NCBI RefSeq assembly: GCF_000332295.1
Contig: NZ_KB235930.1
Location: 552,001 to 616,000 of the forward strand
Source: Fortiea contorta PCC 7126
Lineage (GTDB): Bacteria; Cyanobacteriota; Cyanobacteriia; Cyanobacteriales; Nostocaceae
Direction of reading: 5' to 3'
Length of the DNA: 64,000 bases
Shown here one piece after another: positions 19,463-28,642 of the stretch. The translations under genes were made by a program, and so were the position numbers. Within the stretch, counting starts at the first letter, position 1. Each line of letters opens with the position of its first letter. Under the pieces are notes generated by a model. That model searched no databases and had not been told where the DNA came from. It saw nothing but the letters and a program-made list of their open reading frames with translations.

Positions 19463-19885
19463 CAAAATAGAGATGTTGGCTCACAACATCTCTTATGAAG
19501 TATGAATTATGAAGTATGAATTATGAAATAAATAAACTTGTAGATTAAGCCTTTAATAGATTCGTCATGAATGCTTTATTTACCCTGTAGGGTATTAGAG
19601 CGCGTAACTCATGCAATTGGTGAACCCTATGATTATCATTTATTTTGATAATTTATCTAATTTATTAGCTAACTTTGGATTAATTATATATTGAGAAGAT
19701 ATACTTAACTCTTCTTAATTAATACTTTGATGTTCAGTATAAATGCGGTTTTGTAGTGATAACTACGCAGTTACTATTAACATACTATTAATATTTTATA
19801 AAAGTGCGTAAATACAGTTTTCAAAAGTCAACATTTTTGATTTAATGTACAAAAAAAGTTCCCTACAAAGTTCAGGAAATTTACT
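19463..19885. other. intergenic with repeat copy B
   Basis: Apart from the heptamer/tail repeat at 19495-19568, this AT-rich gap contains no gene. It presumably carries the promoter of the TPR gene, but I cannot pick a convincing -35/-10 pair. Confidence 0.4.
19495..19568 (+). repeat. 7-bp repeats plus conserved tail (copy B)
   Basis: Heptamers TGAAGTA/TGAATTA (19495-19528) are followed by the tail AATAAACTTGTAGATTAAGC at 19531 and CTTTAATAGATTCGT. This is the same module as at 769 and 30413. Confidence 0.8.
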
Positions 19886-20566
19886 GTGTACAAACAGACT
19901 GTATTCATAGTTAGTGTTCTTTTATCAGGATGTTTTGTTGCCACTATGCCCGCAATAGCTGAAGCGCAGGTGTTGGTTGCACAAGCGAGAAACCCAGAGC
20001 TAACGCAACTGCTGGAACAAGGAAGAAGACTAGTGGATGCGGGTGACTATAATGGGGCGATCGCAGTTTATCAACAAGCAACTAGTCTCGATCCTAAAAA
20101 CGCTAAAATTCATTCTGGGATCGGCTATTTATACGCTCAACAAGGTAATTTTCCAGCAGCGCTAGCAGCCTATCGTCGCGCTCTCGCTCTTAACCCTAAT
20201 AATGGTGAATTTTATTACGCTGTCGGCTACATCAAAGGCAATTTGGGAGACACCCCAGGAGCCAAAGAAGCCTATCGCCGAGCCATACAGCTAAACCGCA
20301 ACAACACTAATGCGTATTTAGGATTGGGCGTTATGCAAGCCCGCATGGGAGATTATGAAGCAGCAATGTGGGCTTATGAACAAGCAATTAATTTAGATCG
20401 AAACAACGCCCAAACTTATGAGTTAATGGCTTCTATGTACAAACAAAGACGCCAAACTAAGCAAGCAGGTAACTTATTAGCAAAAGCCCGTGACTTATAC
20501 CAACGACGAAATGATCAAGATGGCGTCGCTAGAGTCGAAGCCTTGCTGCGAGAATTAGGAGGCTAA
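19886..20566 (+). CDS. exported TPR-repeat protein
   Basis: A 226-aa protein beginning at a GTG that sits 7 nt after AGGAAA. A signal peptide (about 1-27, ending AIAEAQ) is followed by four to five tetratricopeptide repeats of the form AGDYNGAIAVYQQATSLDPKN, GNFPAALAAYRRALALNPNN, GDTPGAKEAYRRAIQLNRNN and GDYEAAMWAYEQAINLDRNN. It is probably a periplasmic or membrane-associated scaffold. No partner is evident. Confidence 0.88.
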   Translation: MYKQTVFIVSVLLSGCFVATMPAIAEAQVLVAQARNPELTQLLEQGRRLVDAGDYNGAIAVYQQATSLDPKNAKIHSGIGYLYAQQGNFPAALAAYRRALALNPNNGEFYYAVGYIKGNLGDTPGAKEAYRRAIQLNRNNTNAYLGLGVMQARMGDYEAAMWAYEQAINLDRNNAQTYELMASMYKQRRQTKQAGNLLAKARDLYQRRNDQDGVARVEALLRELGG

Positions 20567-20710
20567 AATAAGTCGAACTGGCGTCCCGTCAGCTTTTTAC
20601 AGGGGCGCACCAATTTAATATTGAGATATTATTTAATACTAATTTGAGGAAAGGGGAAAGGGGTTAGGAAAAGAGGTTTTTATCATTCCCTAGCCCCTAC
20701 TCCCTAGCCC

Positions 20711-21616
20711 CTATCCAGGGAAAGACTTAACTAAATCGTCTCCTGGAATAACTGTGGTGTAGAAAATATATTCGTCATTGGTTTGATAGCGACGGTCTTG
20801 TTTAATAATCGCCATAAATTCTCGATGTCCTTGTCGTGTGCGCCCCACCAAACAACCAGCACTGGCGTTTTTGATATCGTTGGCTGGAGCATCATAGCCC
20901 CAGTGTTGATTTACCATGAACAGACCAGTATCTAGTTTGTCTCCTGTGCGTTTAAAGTCTTCATTGAAATCTCGATGAACTGTGATGGGTGCAACTTGTA
21001 TTAATGCTTCGTGACGATCGGCGTTACCGTGGAATCCTACTCGCCAAGATTTGTATTGATCAAATTTAATTCTGGCTGCTCCTTTGGGATTCATGGGATT
21101 GATCGTGTAGAATCTACCTGGTTCTGTAGTTGCTTGCCAGTGATCGACAATTTTGGGCACGCCTTCTACGACTTCAATAACAATCCGTCGATCATTGAAT
21201 TCATTAGCTCTATCTCCGTTGAGAGTCCAATCTCCACTCATCCCCTCAACATAAACAATGTTGTATTCTCTAGACCTAGAGAATACTTGATAGTCTTTTG
21301 CCTGCATGTATTTCACAATCCGACTGGCAATGTCATTGCCAAGTTTTAATGGAGGTTGAGGTATTTCATCTGGTTTGGTTTCAATGAGATTTTTCGCTGT
21401 GATTGGGCCTAAAAAGTCAGGTTCCCCACTTTTGGTGATTTCTTGAAACTTTTTGAGAGCCGCTGCGGAGATAGGGCCAAATCTCCCATCGGCTGGAGGT
21501 TCTAACAAACCCAAGTTAATTAATTGAAGTTGGATCTGACGAGTTAAATCTGCGTCATCGGCGACGGCTTCAAAATTCCATTTAGTCTGTGTCCCTAGAA
21601 AATCTTGTAGTCTCAT
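20711..21616 (-). CDS. peptidoglycan-binding protein with L,D-transpeptidase-like C-terminus, no signal peptide
   Basis: A 301-aa protein. Residues about 24-78 form a PG_binding_1 helix bundle (QLQLINLGLLEPPADGRFG, ALKKFQEI, GPITAKNL). Residues about 95-297 resemble a YkuD-like catalytic fold: VIEVVEGVPKIVDHWQATT, GFHGNADRHEA, H238 in NQHWGYDAP and a nucleophile-like C255 in NASAGCLVGR. Catalysis is inferred from the H...SxGC pattern only. The N-terminus (MRLQDFLGTQ) has no Sec signal, unusual for a wall enzyme. A lysozyme-like gene is divergent, 450 bp away. Confidence 0.72.
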   Translation of the reverse strand: MRLQDFLGTQTKWNFEAVADDADLTRQIQLQLINLGLLEPPADGRFGPISAAALKKFQEITKSGEPDFLGPITAKNLIETKPDEIPQPPLKLGNDIASRIVKYMQAKDYQVFSRSREYNIVYVEGMSGDWTLNGDRANEFNDRRIVIEVVEGVPKIVDHWQATTEPGRFYTINPMNPKGAARIKFDQYKSWRVGFHGNADRHEALIQVAPITVHRDFNEDFKRTGDKLDTGLFMVNQHWGYDAPANDIKNASAGCLVGRTRQGHREFMAIIKQDRRYQTNDEYIFYTTVIPGDDLVKSFPG

Positions 21617-22070
21617 GTTGCACCTGCCTGTGTCGAGTTATTTGCTAAGTATGTACAGATAAAATTGTGTAGATTGATTCTGTTTAAAGTTATATCCTTA
21701 GATATAAACTCTTAACAAAGATATTACTTACATACACAATTATACGATAGTCTCAGTACTGGGTTTTTGGGGTGGTATTGTCCTGTTTATTAAACTTTAA
21801 AGACAAATTGTATAAAATCTATAAACATTTAAGTAAAAGGACTTAAGTAAATACTAAAAATCCCCGCTATAGCTGAGAAACTGTTTAAGCCAAGCAACTA
21901 TTTTTGTATAAAAAGTTTACATTGTCGTCTGAAAATTGTTTACATATAATATTATTCAATAAAAGTAGCATTGGCAACTAGCTTGTAATTCAAAAATACT
22001 GAATTTTGCGAATAAAAAATGAAGTTAGCGCCATCATCTCCCAAAATATAGTGTTATTACTGAAGTCAAA
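21617..22070. other. divergent intergenic region, nothing specific
   Basis: A 454-bp AT-rich region between two divergent cell-wall genes. It must hold promoters for both directions; I see no distinct operator or RNA. Confidence 0.4.
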
Positions 22071-22685
22071 ATGACAACACAAACATCTCTCCGCCTGCGT
22101 GACCTCAAATCGGAATATCAACAACTGTGGAATAGTTGCATTATCAAGCCAGAAAATGTCAATCAAATTCAAGAGATAGTGGCGACAATCTCCTCAAATC
22201 GACCTCGTTATCTAGGTGTGCAAAAAACAATCAACGTTCCTTGGTACTTCATCGCCGTGATTCACAATATGGAATCAACCTTGAAATTTACGAGACATTT
22301 GCACAACGGTGACTCACTCAAAAAACGTACAGTCAATATACCAGTAGCTAGACCCGCTCAAGCGCCGATCAATGGCTGGCAAGTAGGATACACTTGGGAG
22401 GAAAGCGCAATTGATGCTTTGACACTCAAGGATTTCGACAAAGTTAAAGATTGGAGTTTAGCAGCTCAACTGTGGCAATTGGAGAGATACAACGGTTTTG
22501 GTTATAGACAGTATCATCCAGAGGTGCTGACTCCTTATCTGTGGTCAGGAACTAATCTCTACACTCAAGGTAAATATACAGCCGATGGTCAATGGGATGG
22601 TGAGGCAGTTTCTACTCAAACTGGTGTAGTGGCTTTGCTGAAAATTTTGATTAGGGAAGAAAACTTGCAAATTAACATAGCTTAA
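22071..22685 (+). CDS. lysozyme-family (COG5526-like) protein, no signal peptide
   Basis: A 204-aa phage-lysozyme-like muramidase. The family signature is visible: PWYFIAVIHNMESTLKFTRHLHNGDSL, with the candidate catalytic glutamate E68, then WEESAIDAL, WSLAAQLWQLERYNGFGYR and PYLWSGTNLYTQGKY. No signal peptide is present, so export would need lysis or a dedicated secretion route. The ATG is at 22071 with a weak ribosome-binding site. Its neighbours are the divergent peptidoglycan-binding gene and a 50-aa ORF downstream. Confidence 0.8.
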   Translation: MTTQTSLRLRDLKSEYQQLWNSCIIKPENVNQIQEIVATISSNRPRYLGVQKTINVPWYFIAVIHNMESTLKFTRHLHNGDSLKKRTVNIPVARPAQAPINGWQVGYTWEESAIDALTLKDFDKVKDWSLAAQLWQLERYNGFGYRQYHPEVLTPYLWSGTNLYTQGKYTADGQWDGEAVSTQTGVVALLKILIREENLQINIA

Positions 22686-22720
22686 TTCTAATTCATCATG
22701 CGGATCAGCTGGTTTTCAAA

Positions 22721-22726
22721 TATAAT
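22721..22726 (+). promoter_or_regulatory. possible -10 box upstream of the 50-aa gene
   Basis: A perfect TATAAT at 22721-22726, about 165 bp before the small ORF. The -35 region is weak, so this is tentative. Confidence 0.25.
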
Positions 22727-22890
22727 CAAAGTGGAAAGTAGAGTGTCAAAAAAAGTTAAAGTATTGCAAACATATCTGAATAAACATTGCAGAGATTATC
22801 GATATATTGAGAATCTGAATTCAAAGAGAAAAGCGCACTAAATTATAAATATCGCCATTAATAGCGGCTAAAAAATGGGAGTTTAAGATT

Positions 22891-23043
22891 ATGGCTATCT
22901 CTCGAATTATCGCTAGCATCACTCAATATATTTCTGAAGCAGCAATGCGGATATTCGGCCCTACTGACGATGCTTATCCAGCAACTGGTATGCAACCATT
23001 TATGGGCGACCCTTACAAAAAAGGTACAGCAGATAACTGGTAG
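22891..23043 (+). CDS. small 50-aa protein
   Basis: A short frame beginning ATGGCTATCTCTCG after GGGAG 10 nt upstream, ending in TAG. The N-terminal half is an amphipathic helix (MAISRIIASITQYISEAAMR). The C-terminal half is Asp/Pro/Gly-rich (GPTDDAYPATGMQPF) and ends in NW. A strong terminator hairpin follows 70 bp later. I do not recognise the family, but the codon use and signals look like a genuine gene. Confidence 0.65.
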   Translation: MAISRIIASITQYISEAAMRIFGPTDDAYPATGMQPFMGDPYKKGTADNW

Positions 23044-23113
23044 ATATAGATGACTGTCGCTGTGCTGCAATTGAAAATTATCAATTCAAAATTCAAAATT
23101 AATGAAATAAAAT

Positions 23114-23143
23114 AAAGGCGTGAAACAAACCTCACGCCTTTTT
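23114..23143. terminator. bidirectional rho-independent terminator
   Basis: Stem AAAGGCGTGA (23114-23123) pairs with TCACGCCTTT (23132-23141), loop of 8 nt, followed by T residues. It has A residues on the other side, so it can serve both the 50-aa gene and the convergent LCP gene, which ends at 23146. Confidence 0.85.
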
Positions 23144-23145
23144 GT

Positions 23146-24576
23146 TTAAAGTTTTCTAGATTTATCGAGAATTTCTTTTTGTCGCAACCAATCTTTACCT
23201 ACTTGGATGCTGACATCTGAGCCAAGATTTCCCGTACTTTCTACCCTCACTTCCCCAAAACCTAAACTTTGGCGAATGGATTCAGCGCTGTTACCGTCGC
23301 CTTGTTGCGCGACGATATGGGTGACGTCTAGAGGTTCACCCCATGCTTGAGCGATGTAGACATTACGATATCCGGCTTTTTCCAAGCTTCTAATTAAAGG
23401 TCGAAGCGTAGAGCGATCGCTACCTGTGCTATCTTGGATTGCTATCCGTAAAGCGCCGGGTTCTGAAGCTTCTTGTAGATTTGGTGATTCCAGCCCAAAG
23501 TGCTGCGCCATCAATTTAGCAATACTGTCTTTATTCGGCAACCAATAGCTAGCATCATACTCACGCTTCTCGCTAAAGCGACCAGGAAGCATTAACATTT
23601 GTGTATTGGCACGATTTGTCCGCACACCAAAACCCACGAGTGCAACTAGCTCCTCAACTGTCAAGTTAGTATCAATATGTTCCTTAACTACATCTAAAAT
23701 TTGCGGTAATTTCGCAACAGTAGCGGGATTGAGGCTTTGTTCCATCAAAGCACGAATCACCATTTGTTGCCGCTGCACCCGGCCGATATCTCCTAGTTCG
23801 TCGTGGCGAAAACGCAGTAATTGCATCGCCTGTTCGCCCTTGAGATGTTGCTTACCTGCCTTCAAATTGATGTATAAATGTTGAGAATCATCTTGATACT
23901 TCATATCTTTGGGGACATAAACAGTCACACCACCCAAAGCATCAATGAGTTTAGCCACACCCAAAACATTAATGCGGACATAGCGGTCAATTCCCGCTCC
24001 ACCTAGGAGGTTACTAACAGTTTTAGCAGTTAAAGCTGGCCCACCTTCCAAATTAGCGGCATTAATTTTTTTAACTCCATGTCCCTCTATGTCTGTGCGA
24101 GTGTCTCTAGGAATCGAGAGCATGACCATCTTTTTTGTCTCTGGGTCAAATTTGACCAAGAGCATGACATCAGCAAGACCATCAAAGGAGTTTAACTGGG
24201 GTAAATAGCGGAGATTTTTGGTTTCTGCGGGAGGGTTTTGGATATCAGGTGGTAACACACTCATTCCCATCACCAAGAGATTCACAGGGCGAGTTAATTG
24301 AGAAAATCGTAAACCACCGCCAGCGATGCGATCGCTATCAAATACCGCTTCTTCTTGGGGACTGAGTTGAGCTTGCTGCAGCGGCGTACTAGTCAGAGAA
24401 ACCGCCAACAGCGCCCCCGCCATTGCCGAAACCATTGCAATACCGCCCATCCCTACCCAAAACCATAGCCAACGTCCAGCTTTAGCATTAGCAGAATTTT
24501 TATCGCCAGAGTTGGGCGCTTTTGCCGATTGGTTGTCTTCTGCTGAAGTTCTTTGAATGGTCACAGACTCCCTCAC
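23146..24576 (-). CDS. LytR-CpsA-Psr (LCP) family protein with LytR_C domain
   Basis: A 476-aa membrane-anchored phosphotransferase-like protein, expected to attach polysaccharides from lipid carriers to peptidoglycan. The cytoplasmic N-tail (1-33) is followed by one transmembrane helix (about 34-60). The LCP domain (about 95-270) has VMLLVKFDPETKKMVMLSIPRDT, GVKKINAANLEGG and LLRFRHDELGDIGRVQRQQ, with the phosphate-binding arginines. The LytR_C domain occupies about 375-470 (LRIAIQDSTGS). It is a single gene. Confidence 0.92.
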   Translation of the reverse strand: MRESVTIQRTSAEDNQSAKAPNSGDKNSANAKAGRWLWFWVGMGGIAMVSAMAGALLAVSLTSTPLQQAQLSPQEEAVFDSDRIAGGGLRFSQLTRPVNLLVMGMSVLPPDIQNPPAETKNLRYLPQLNSFDGLADVMLLVKFDPETKKMVMLSIPRDTRTDIEGHGVKKINAANLEGGPALTAKTVSNLLGGAGIDRYVRINVLGVAKLIDALGGVTVYVPKDMKYQDDSQHLYINLKAGKQHLKGEQAMQLLRFRHDELGDIGRVQRQQMVIRALMEQSLNPATVAKLPQILDVVKEHIDTNLTVEELVALVGFGVRTNRANTQMLMLPGRFSEKREYDASYWLPNKDSIAKLMAQHFGLESPNLQEASEPGALRIAIQDSTGSDRSTLRPLIRSLEKAGYRNVYIAQAWGEPLDVTHIVAQQGDGNSAESIRQSLGFGEVRVESTGNLGSDVSIQVGKDWLRQKEILDKSRKL

Positions 24577-24981
24577 ACTTACTGAGCAAATTCGGTAATT
24601 TTGTTAGATATGGAGACAAATCAAATCGTGATAGCCAATTCTTAATTATTAGCGCTAACTTTTTTGTTGTCGCGTCAACCACAACACTTATAGCAGTCTT
24701 TTAGTTTTTTGGCCGCAGTTTCCATACTGTTTTATAGCAGTATGACAACAATAAACTGGTTTGACCATATCTATCGGTAAAACATCTGTCATAGGCGATA
24801 ATTTCGGTGATTATACTGAATCAACCTGAGAGGGAAATATGAACCTACTTTATCTACAAGGTAATAGCACGGGAATACGGAAAAATTTTGCTTTTTTATG
24901 CTATTGACACTCAGACTTGTGGGAGTAAGTAATTTTCTACTCTGATTGGGAACCGCGCCGTGGTTTGGCCGTTGAGAGTCT
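24577..24981. other. intergenic, one small hairpin
   Basis: No gene. A hairpin CATACTG/CAGTATG occurs at 24723-24744. The rest is AT-rich upstream DNA of the LCP gene and downstream DNA of the membrane protein. Confidence 0.4.
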
Positions 24982-25389
24982 TTATGATAGGTGCTTGCTA
25001 AACATCCGCTCGGCAAAATTACTCAATCCTGGTAAACGTTTAGACTTGCCCTGAATGAGGCGAAAAATTAACCAGAGACTCACTAAAAAGTAACCAGAGG
25101 TGAACAAACTGTTGAGAATGAGTAAACGCAATGCCAAAAATTCTGCATTTTCAGCCCCGGTTGTGAACAACAGGTATCCTAAAAGCCAAGTAAACGCCAA
25201 AGTAATAGACAGACGACTCACCGCCATTTGTTCCCGACTGCCTTGACGGCGGTATAGTGTCCACAAAGAGGGGAAGAAACCAATGATGGGAATTAGATAT
25301 AGAAGCAGTTGAGTTTTGGGGATGGAAGATTGGTAATTATTCCCATCACTTGGTGGAGATGAATTGTCAGATGGTGGTAGATTTTCCAT
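24982..25389 (-). CDS. conserved small membrane protein
   Basis: A 135-aa protein from the ATG at 25389. The open frame extends 53 codons upstream but would overlap the divergent exporter gene, so I reject that longer start. A polar Ser/Pro/Asn-rich N-terminus precedes three or four hydrophobic helices (QLLLYLIPIIGFFPSLWTLY, ITLAFTWLLGYLLF, LLILNSLFTSGYFLVSLWLIF). Function is unknown. It is divergent from the AI-2E family gene. Confidence 0.7.
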   Translation of the reverse strand: MENLPPSDNSSPPSDGNNYQSSIPKTQLLLYLIPIIGFFPSLWTLYRRQGSREQMAVSRLSITLAFTWLLGYLLFTTGAENAEFLALRLLILNSLFTSGYFLVSLWLIFRLIQGKSKRLPGLSNFAERMFSKHLS

Positions 25390-25478
25390 AGTGAGAAGGA
25401 TGAATGAAAGCAGAGTAATCAGAGATAATAAGCTTTGAGACAGGATTTTATTCAGTTCTATCCCGTAACCGGCTAAAG

Positions 25479-26651
25479 ATGCAGACACGCAAGCTATTCG
25501 ACTGGTGGGAGACACTAACACCCATCGCACGCATCGGCGCGATCGCACTTTTTATCCCCCTGCTAGTTCTCAATGGTTGGGCGATTTCGGCGATTTTTAA
25601 TTATTTTCATTCTCTGATAGTCATTTTAGTCGGAGCTTCAGTCCTAGCTTTTCTGCTCAACTACCCTGTTAGCTGGATGGAGCGCCACGGTGCGAGGCGA
25701 GAGCCGATCGCTATTTTAGTGTTTTTATTGGCTCTATCGATTTTGTTGGCCTTGGGCGTGACTCTTTTTCCTCTAGCCCTGACCCAAGCGCAGCAACTAG
25801 TAGCCCGCATCCCAGAGTTAATTGACTCTGGGCGCTCTCAGTTAATGATGTTAAATGAGAAAGTAGAAGTTTTCGGTCTACCAATCAATCTTGATGCTTT
25901 GGTGTCACAAATCAACGATCGCGTCAAGGGACAACTACAAGCGATCGCTGGACAAGTTTTAAATTTGGCTGTAGTCACCGTCACTAGCCTGCTAGACTTC
26001 GTGTTGACGATGATTTTGACTTTCTATCTTTTACAGCATGGCGGCGAACTTTGGCAAAGTCTTGTAGAATGGCTTCCCTCTCGATTTCGAGATCCTTTCT
26101 CCAAAACCCTACGCCTCAGCTTTCAAAATTTCTTTATCACCCAACTAATCTTAGCTACCTGCATCGCCTCAGCCTTAATTCCCACATTTTTGTGGCTCAA
26201 GGTACCCTTCGGCTTACTCTTTGGCTTAACAATTGGGATTATGGCCCTGGTTCCCTTTGGTGGTTCTGTTGGTATCGCCCTGACTACCTTGTTAGTGTCA
26301 TTGCAAGATTTCTGGATGGGGGCGAGAGTATTGATGGCGGCGGTGATTGTGCAGCAAATTCTCGAAAATTTAATTGCACCGCGCATTTTAGGCAGTTTTA
26401 CTGGCTTGAATCCTGTTTGGGTAGTGATTTCTGTCTTGACTGGTGCCAGAATTGGCGGGTTGTTGGGTGTGATTGTGGCGGTACCGACTGCAGTTGTGAT
26501 TAAAACTGCTTTAAGCGCCCTGCGTCCCATAGCAGAGAGTAACCAAACCCTGGAAGGTACCGAAGATATAACCACACCCGCTGTTGCTGTGGAATCTGTA
26601 ACCACCGAAGCCAAAAATTCCTTGAGTATTTCCGAGGCGACATCGCCATAA
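25479..26651 (+). CDS. AI-2E family (PerM/UPF0118) membrane transporter
   Basis: A 390-aa polytopic membrane protein with about eight helices. The central soluble loop is typical (LTQAQQLVARIPELIDS...), followed by LLDFVLTMILTFYLLQHG and the signature GLTIGIMALVPFGGSVGI. The closing helix has IGGLLGVIVAVPTAVVIK. Family members export autoinducer-2, quorum molecules or ions; the substrate here is unknown. The gene converges on the serpin gene with a 14-bp gap. Confidence 0.88.
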   Translation: MQTRKLFDWWETLTPIARIGAIALFIPLLVLNGWAISAIFNYFHSLIVILVGASVLAFLLNYPVSWMERHGARREPIAILVFLLALSILLALGVTLFPLALTQAQQLVARIPELIDSGRSQLMMLNEKVEVFGLPINLDALVSQINDRVKGQLQAIAGQVLNLAVVTVTSLLDFVLTMILTFYLLQHGGELWQSLVEWLPSRFRDPFSKTLRLSFQNFFITQLILATCIASALIPTFLWLKVPFGLLFGLTIGIMALVPFGGSVGIALTTLLVSLQDFWMGARVLMAAVIVQQILENLIAPRILGSFTGLNPVWVVISVLTGARIGGLLGVIVAVPTAVVIKTALSALRPIAESNQTLEGTEDITTPAVAVESVTTEAKNSLSISEATSP

Positions 26652-26665
26652 TACAAAAAGCACAA

Positions 26666-27994
26666 TCATTGCGGGTCAACAATTGAACCCATGAAGAGAA
26701 TACTACCTGTTTGGTGATCGCGAATGGCACAGAAGAAGGGACGATCAACAATCATTCTAAATGGTTGTGGTTTTTCTCGCAAAGATGTCGCTACTATCCC
26801 CACTGATGTAGCTGCTGCTGCTTCTGTGCCTTCTTCGTTTACTTCGACAAAAGTTTTGTGTTTAACTTCGCTGATAGCTAAATTTTTACCCATACCAGAA
26901 AAATTAGCTTTACTACTAAAAGCTTCTTCCATGCCTAAAGCTTTCAAGGCATCATTGAGTGTAACTTCATAATCGGTTTTAAACCGAGGTAAGCGAATAA
27001 AACCGTCCCGTTTTCTGAATTGAGTCATCCATTTTTCCCAGTTTTCAGAATTCAAGCTTTGCTCAAAGGCTTGGAGATTAGAGTTTTGTTTGGGTAAAAA
27101 GATATAGAAACTGATTTTGCCATCTTTGCCGTATGGTAAACTAACTGCCTGAAATTTATCATTTTCATGGTACAGATATTCACCATTTTGTGACATCATC
27201 TGCTGCTGTTTCTGTTGTCCGGAAGTGGTGTTAAAAGGGTAGTTAGCAGTTTGTTTCTTGTCAAATTTATCAGTCCATTGACCTTTAAAATATATAGCAT
27301 TAATTAAAAACAGCACTTGCTCTGGGTCGAGTGTGCCGACTATTTTATCAATTTTGCCTTGTGTATTGTCACTCACCCATTTATTAATAATGTTAGGTGC
27401 TGCGGCATCTTGGAAATTTAAAGTGGTTACTTGAGCTTTATAAAATTCCTGAGCTTTTTGCAAGAAATCTGGACGGAAGCTAGCATCTTTATCTGCCCAA
27501 AGGGAGTTAGCAATAGTCAGTTGAATTTGTGGATCAGGATTTTCTAAAACAGTCTTGAATGCGGCGTAAGCAGAGTTGATTTCTGGGAGGCTAATACCCT
27601 GTAATTCGAGGGTTTTCGCCATTGCTTGTTGTGTAGAACCGCTAGCGCCATTGTAGGTCATAGCTAGAGCGATCGCTACACTTGAAGGTGAGATGAAAGA
27701 GTTGGTTTCACCGCTGTCATTTTTCCGAACTTCCGAAAATAGTTTGAAACCAAATTTATTGCTAGCGTCAACAATTTTTGTATCAGACATAGCTGTTTTT
27801 TTAGGTAAAGAAGTTTCCGTTTCTGGTGAACGAGATTGAGCTAAGGCACTCGTACTACTATTAACCTGAGAACAGCCTAAGACACCCAGTAGCATCACAC
27901 CTGCGGCGGCTAAGGCGTAACGTCGTCCCAGACGCACAGCGTAACGTCTTTGCAAGAAATTTTCTCTCTCTTCACTCCATTTGTGCTCGTTCAT
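26666..27994 (-). CDS. serpin-family lipoprotein protease inhibitor
   Basis: A 442-aa serpin. A basic, RR-containing leader ends in the lipobox LLGVLGC (Cys41), so it is probably membrane-anchored outside the cytoplasm. The serpin body has FISPSSVAIALAMTYNGASG, TIANSLWA, FLINAIYFKGQW and RPFFCAIRDHQTGSILFMGSI. The reactive loop hinge, EEGTEAAAAT, has the small residues needed for inhibitory loop insertion. Counting 15 residues from the hinge Gly places P1-P1' near Thr-Ser in GIVATSLRE, suggesting an elastase- or subtilisin-like target. A subtilisin gene lies 650 bp upstream on the same strand. Confidence 0.92.
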   Translation of the reverse strand: MNEHKWSEERENFLQRRYAVRLGRRYALAAAGVMLLGVLGCSQVNSSTSALAQSRSPETETSLPKKTAMSDTKIVDASNKFGFKLFSEVRKNDSGETNSFISPSSVAIALAMTYNGASGSTQQAMAKTLELQGISLPEINSAYAAFKTVLENPDPQIQLTIANSLWADKDASFRPDFLQKAQEFYKAQVTTLNFQDAAAPNIINKWVSDNTQGKIDKIVGTLDPEQVLFLINAIYFKGQWTDKFDKKQTANYPFNTTSGQQKQQQMMSQNGEYLYHENDKFQAVSLPYGKDGKISFYIFLPKQNSNLQAFEQSLNSENWEKWMTQFRKRDGFIRLPRFKTDYEVTLNDALKALGMEEAFSSKANFSGMGKNLAISEVKHKTFVEVNEEGTEAAAATSVGIVATSLREKPQPFRMIVDRPFFCAIRDHQTGSILFMGSIVDPQ

Positions 27995-28642
27995 GCAGCC
28001 ACCTCACTTGCCATAGATTGTTTTGCTGTTGGTCAAGATTGACGTTCATCGCGTATCAGATGTTAACTAAAGGCTGAAGTATGAAGTATGAAGTATGAAG
28101 TTACCCCACCCATATTTGATTTTTTCGCCCATGATGGGCGAGGCTTGTACCAATTTTCACTTTATCCTTCATCCTTTATCCTTCATCCTAGCCTGCGGCA
28201 AGCCGAGGAAGCGTCTACATCCTTTCTTCGGTCAACTATGACATTTACCGCTCTCTCAAAGTCTGGCGGTTACAGTTTTTGTAACGGTAAATAAATTGCA
28301 GGAATTAAACAGAACTTATATGTTAGGCGATAGGGAATAGGCAATAGGCAATAAGTTTGAAAATCTTTTAGTTAATGGGTTTTTAATGTATTTTAAGCTA
28401 CGAAACTACTAAAAAATAGCCTTTTATGGTAATGGAGTCGATAATTAAATCTAATGATTTGGTGAGACATTCTGTGCAGGAGTTGTGAGAAAGAATGATA
28501 GGTAGTTGCACAAAATTTAATCCATTCGTGAAAGCAGGGGCTAGGGAACAGGGACTAGGGAACAGCGAACAGAGAACAGGGAACGGAAAAATAATGTGTG
28601 TAATTAATTGTGTTTAGATACTTACCAATAACGAATTAAGTT
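27995..28642. other. repeat-rich intergenic region
   Basis: No gene. It holds heptamers (28074-28101), CTTCATCCTTTAT repeats (28161-28190), GC-rich GCCTGCGGCAAGCCG-type sequence (28190-28216) and two GGGAAYA tracts (28324-28353 and 28531-28590). Confidence 0.6.
28074..28101 (+). repeat. GAAGTAT heptamer repeats
   Basis: Four units of GAAGTAT upstream of the serpin gene. The conserved tail seen at other copies is absent here. Confidence 0.75.
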
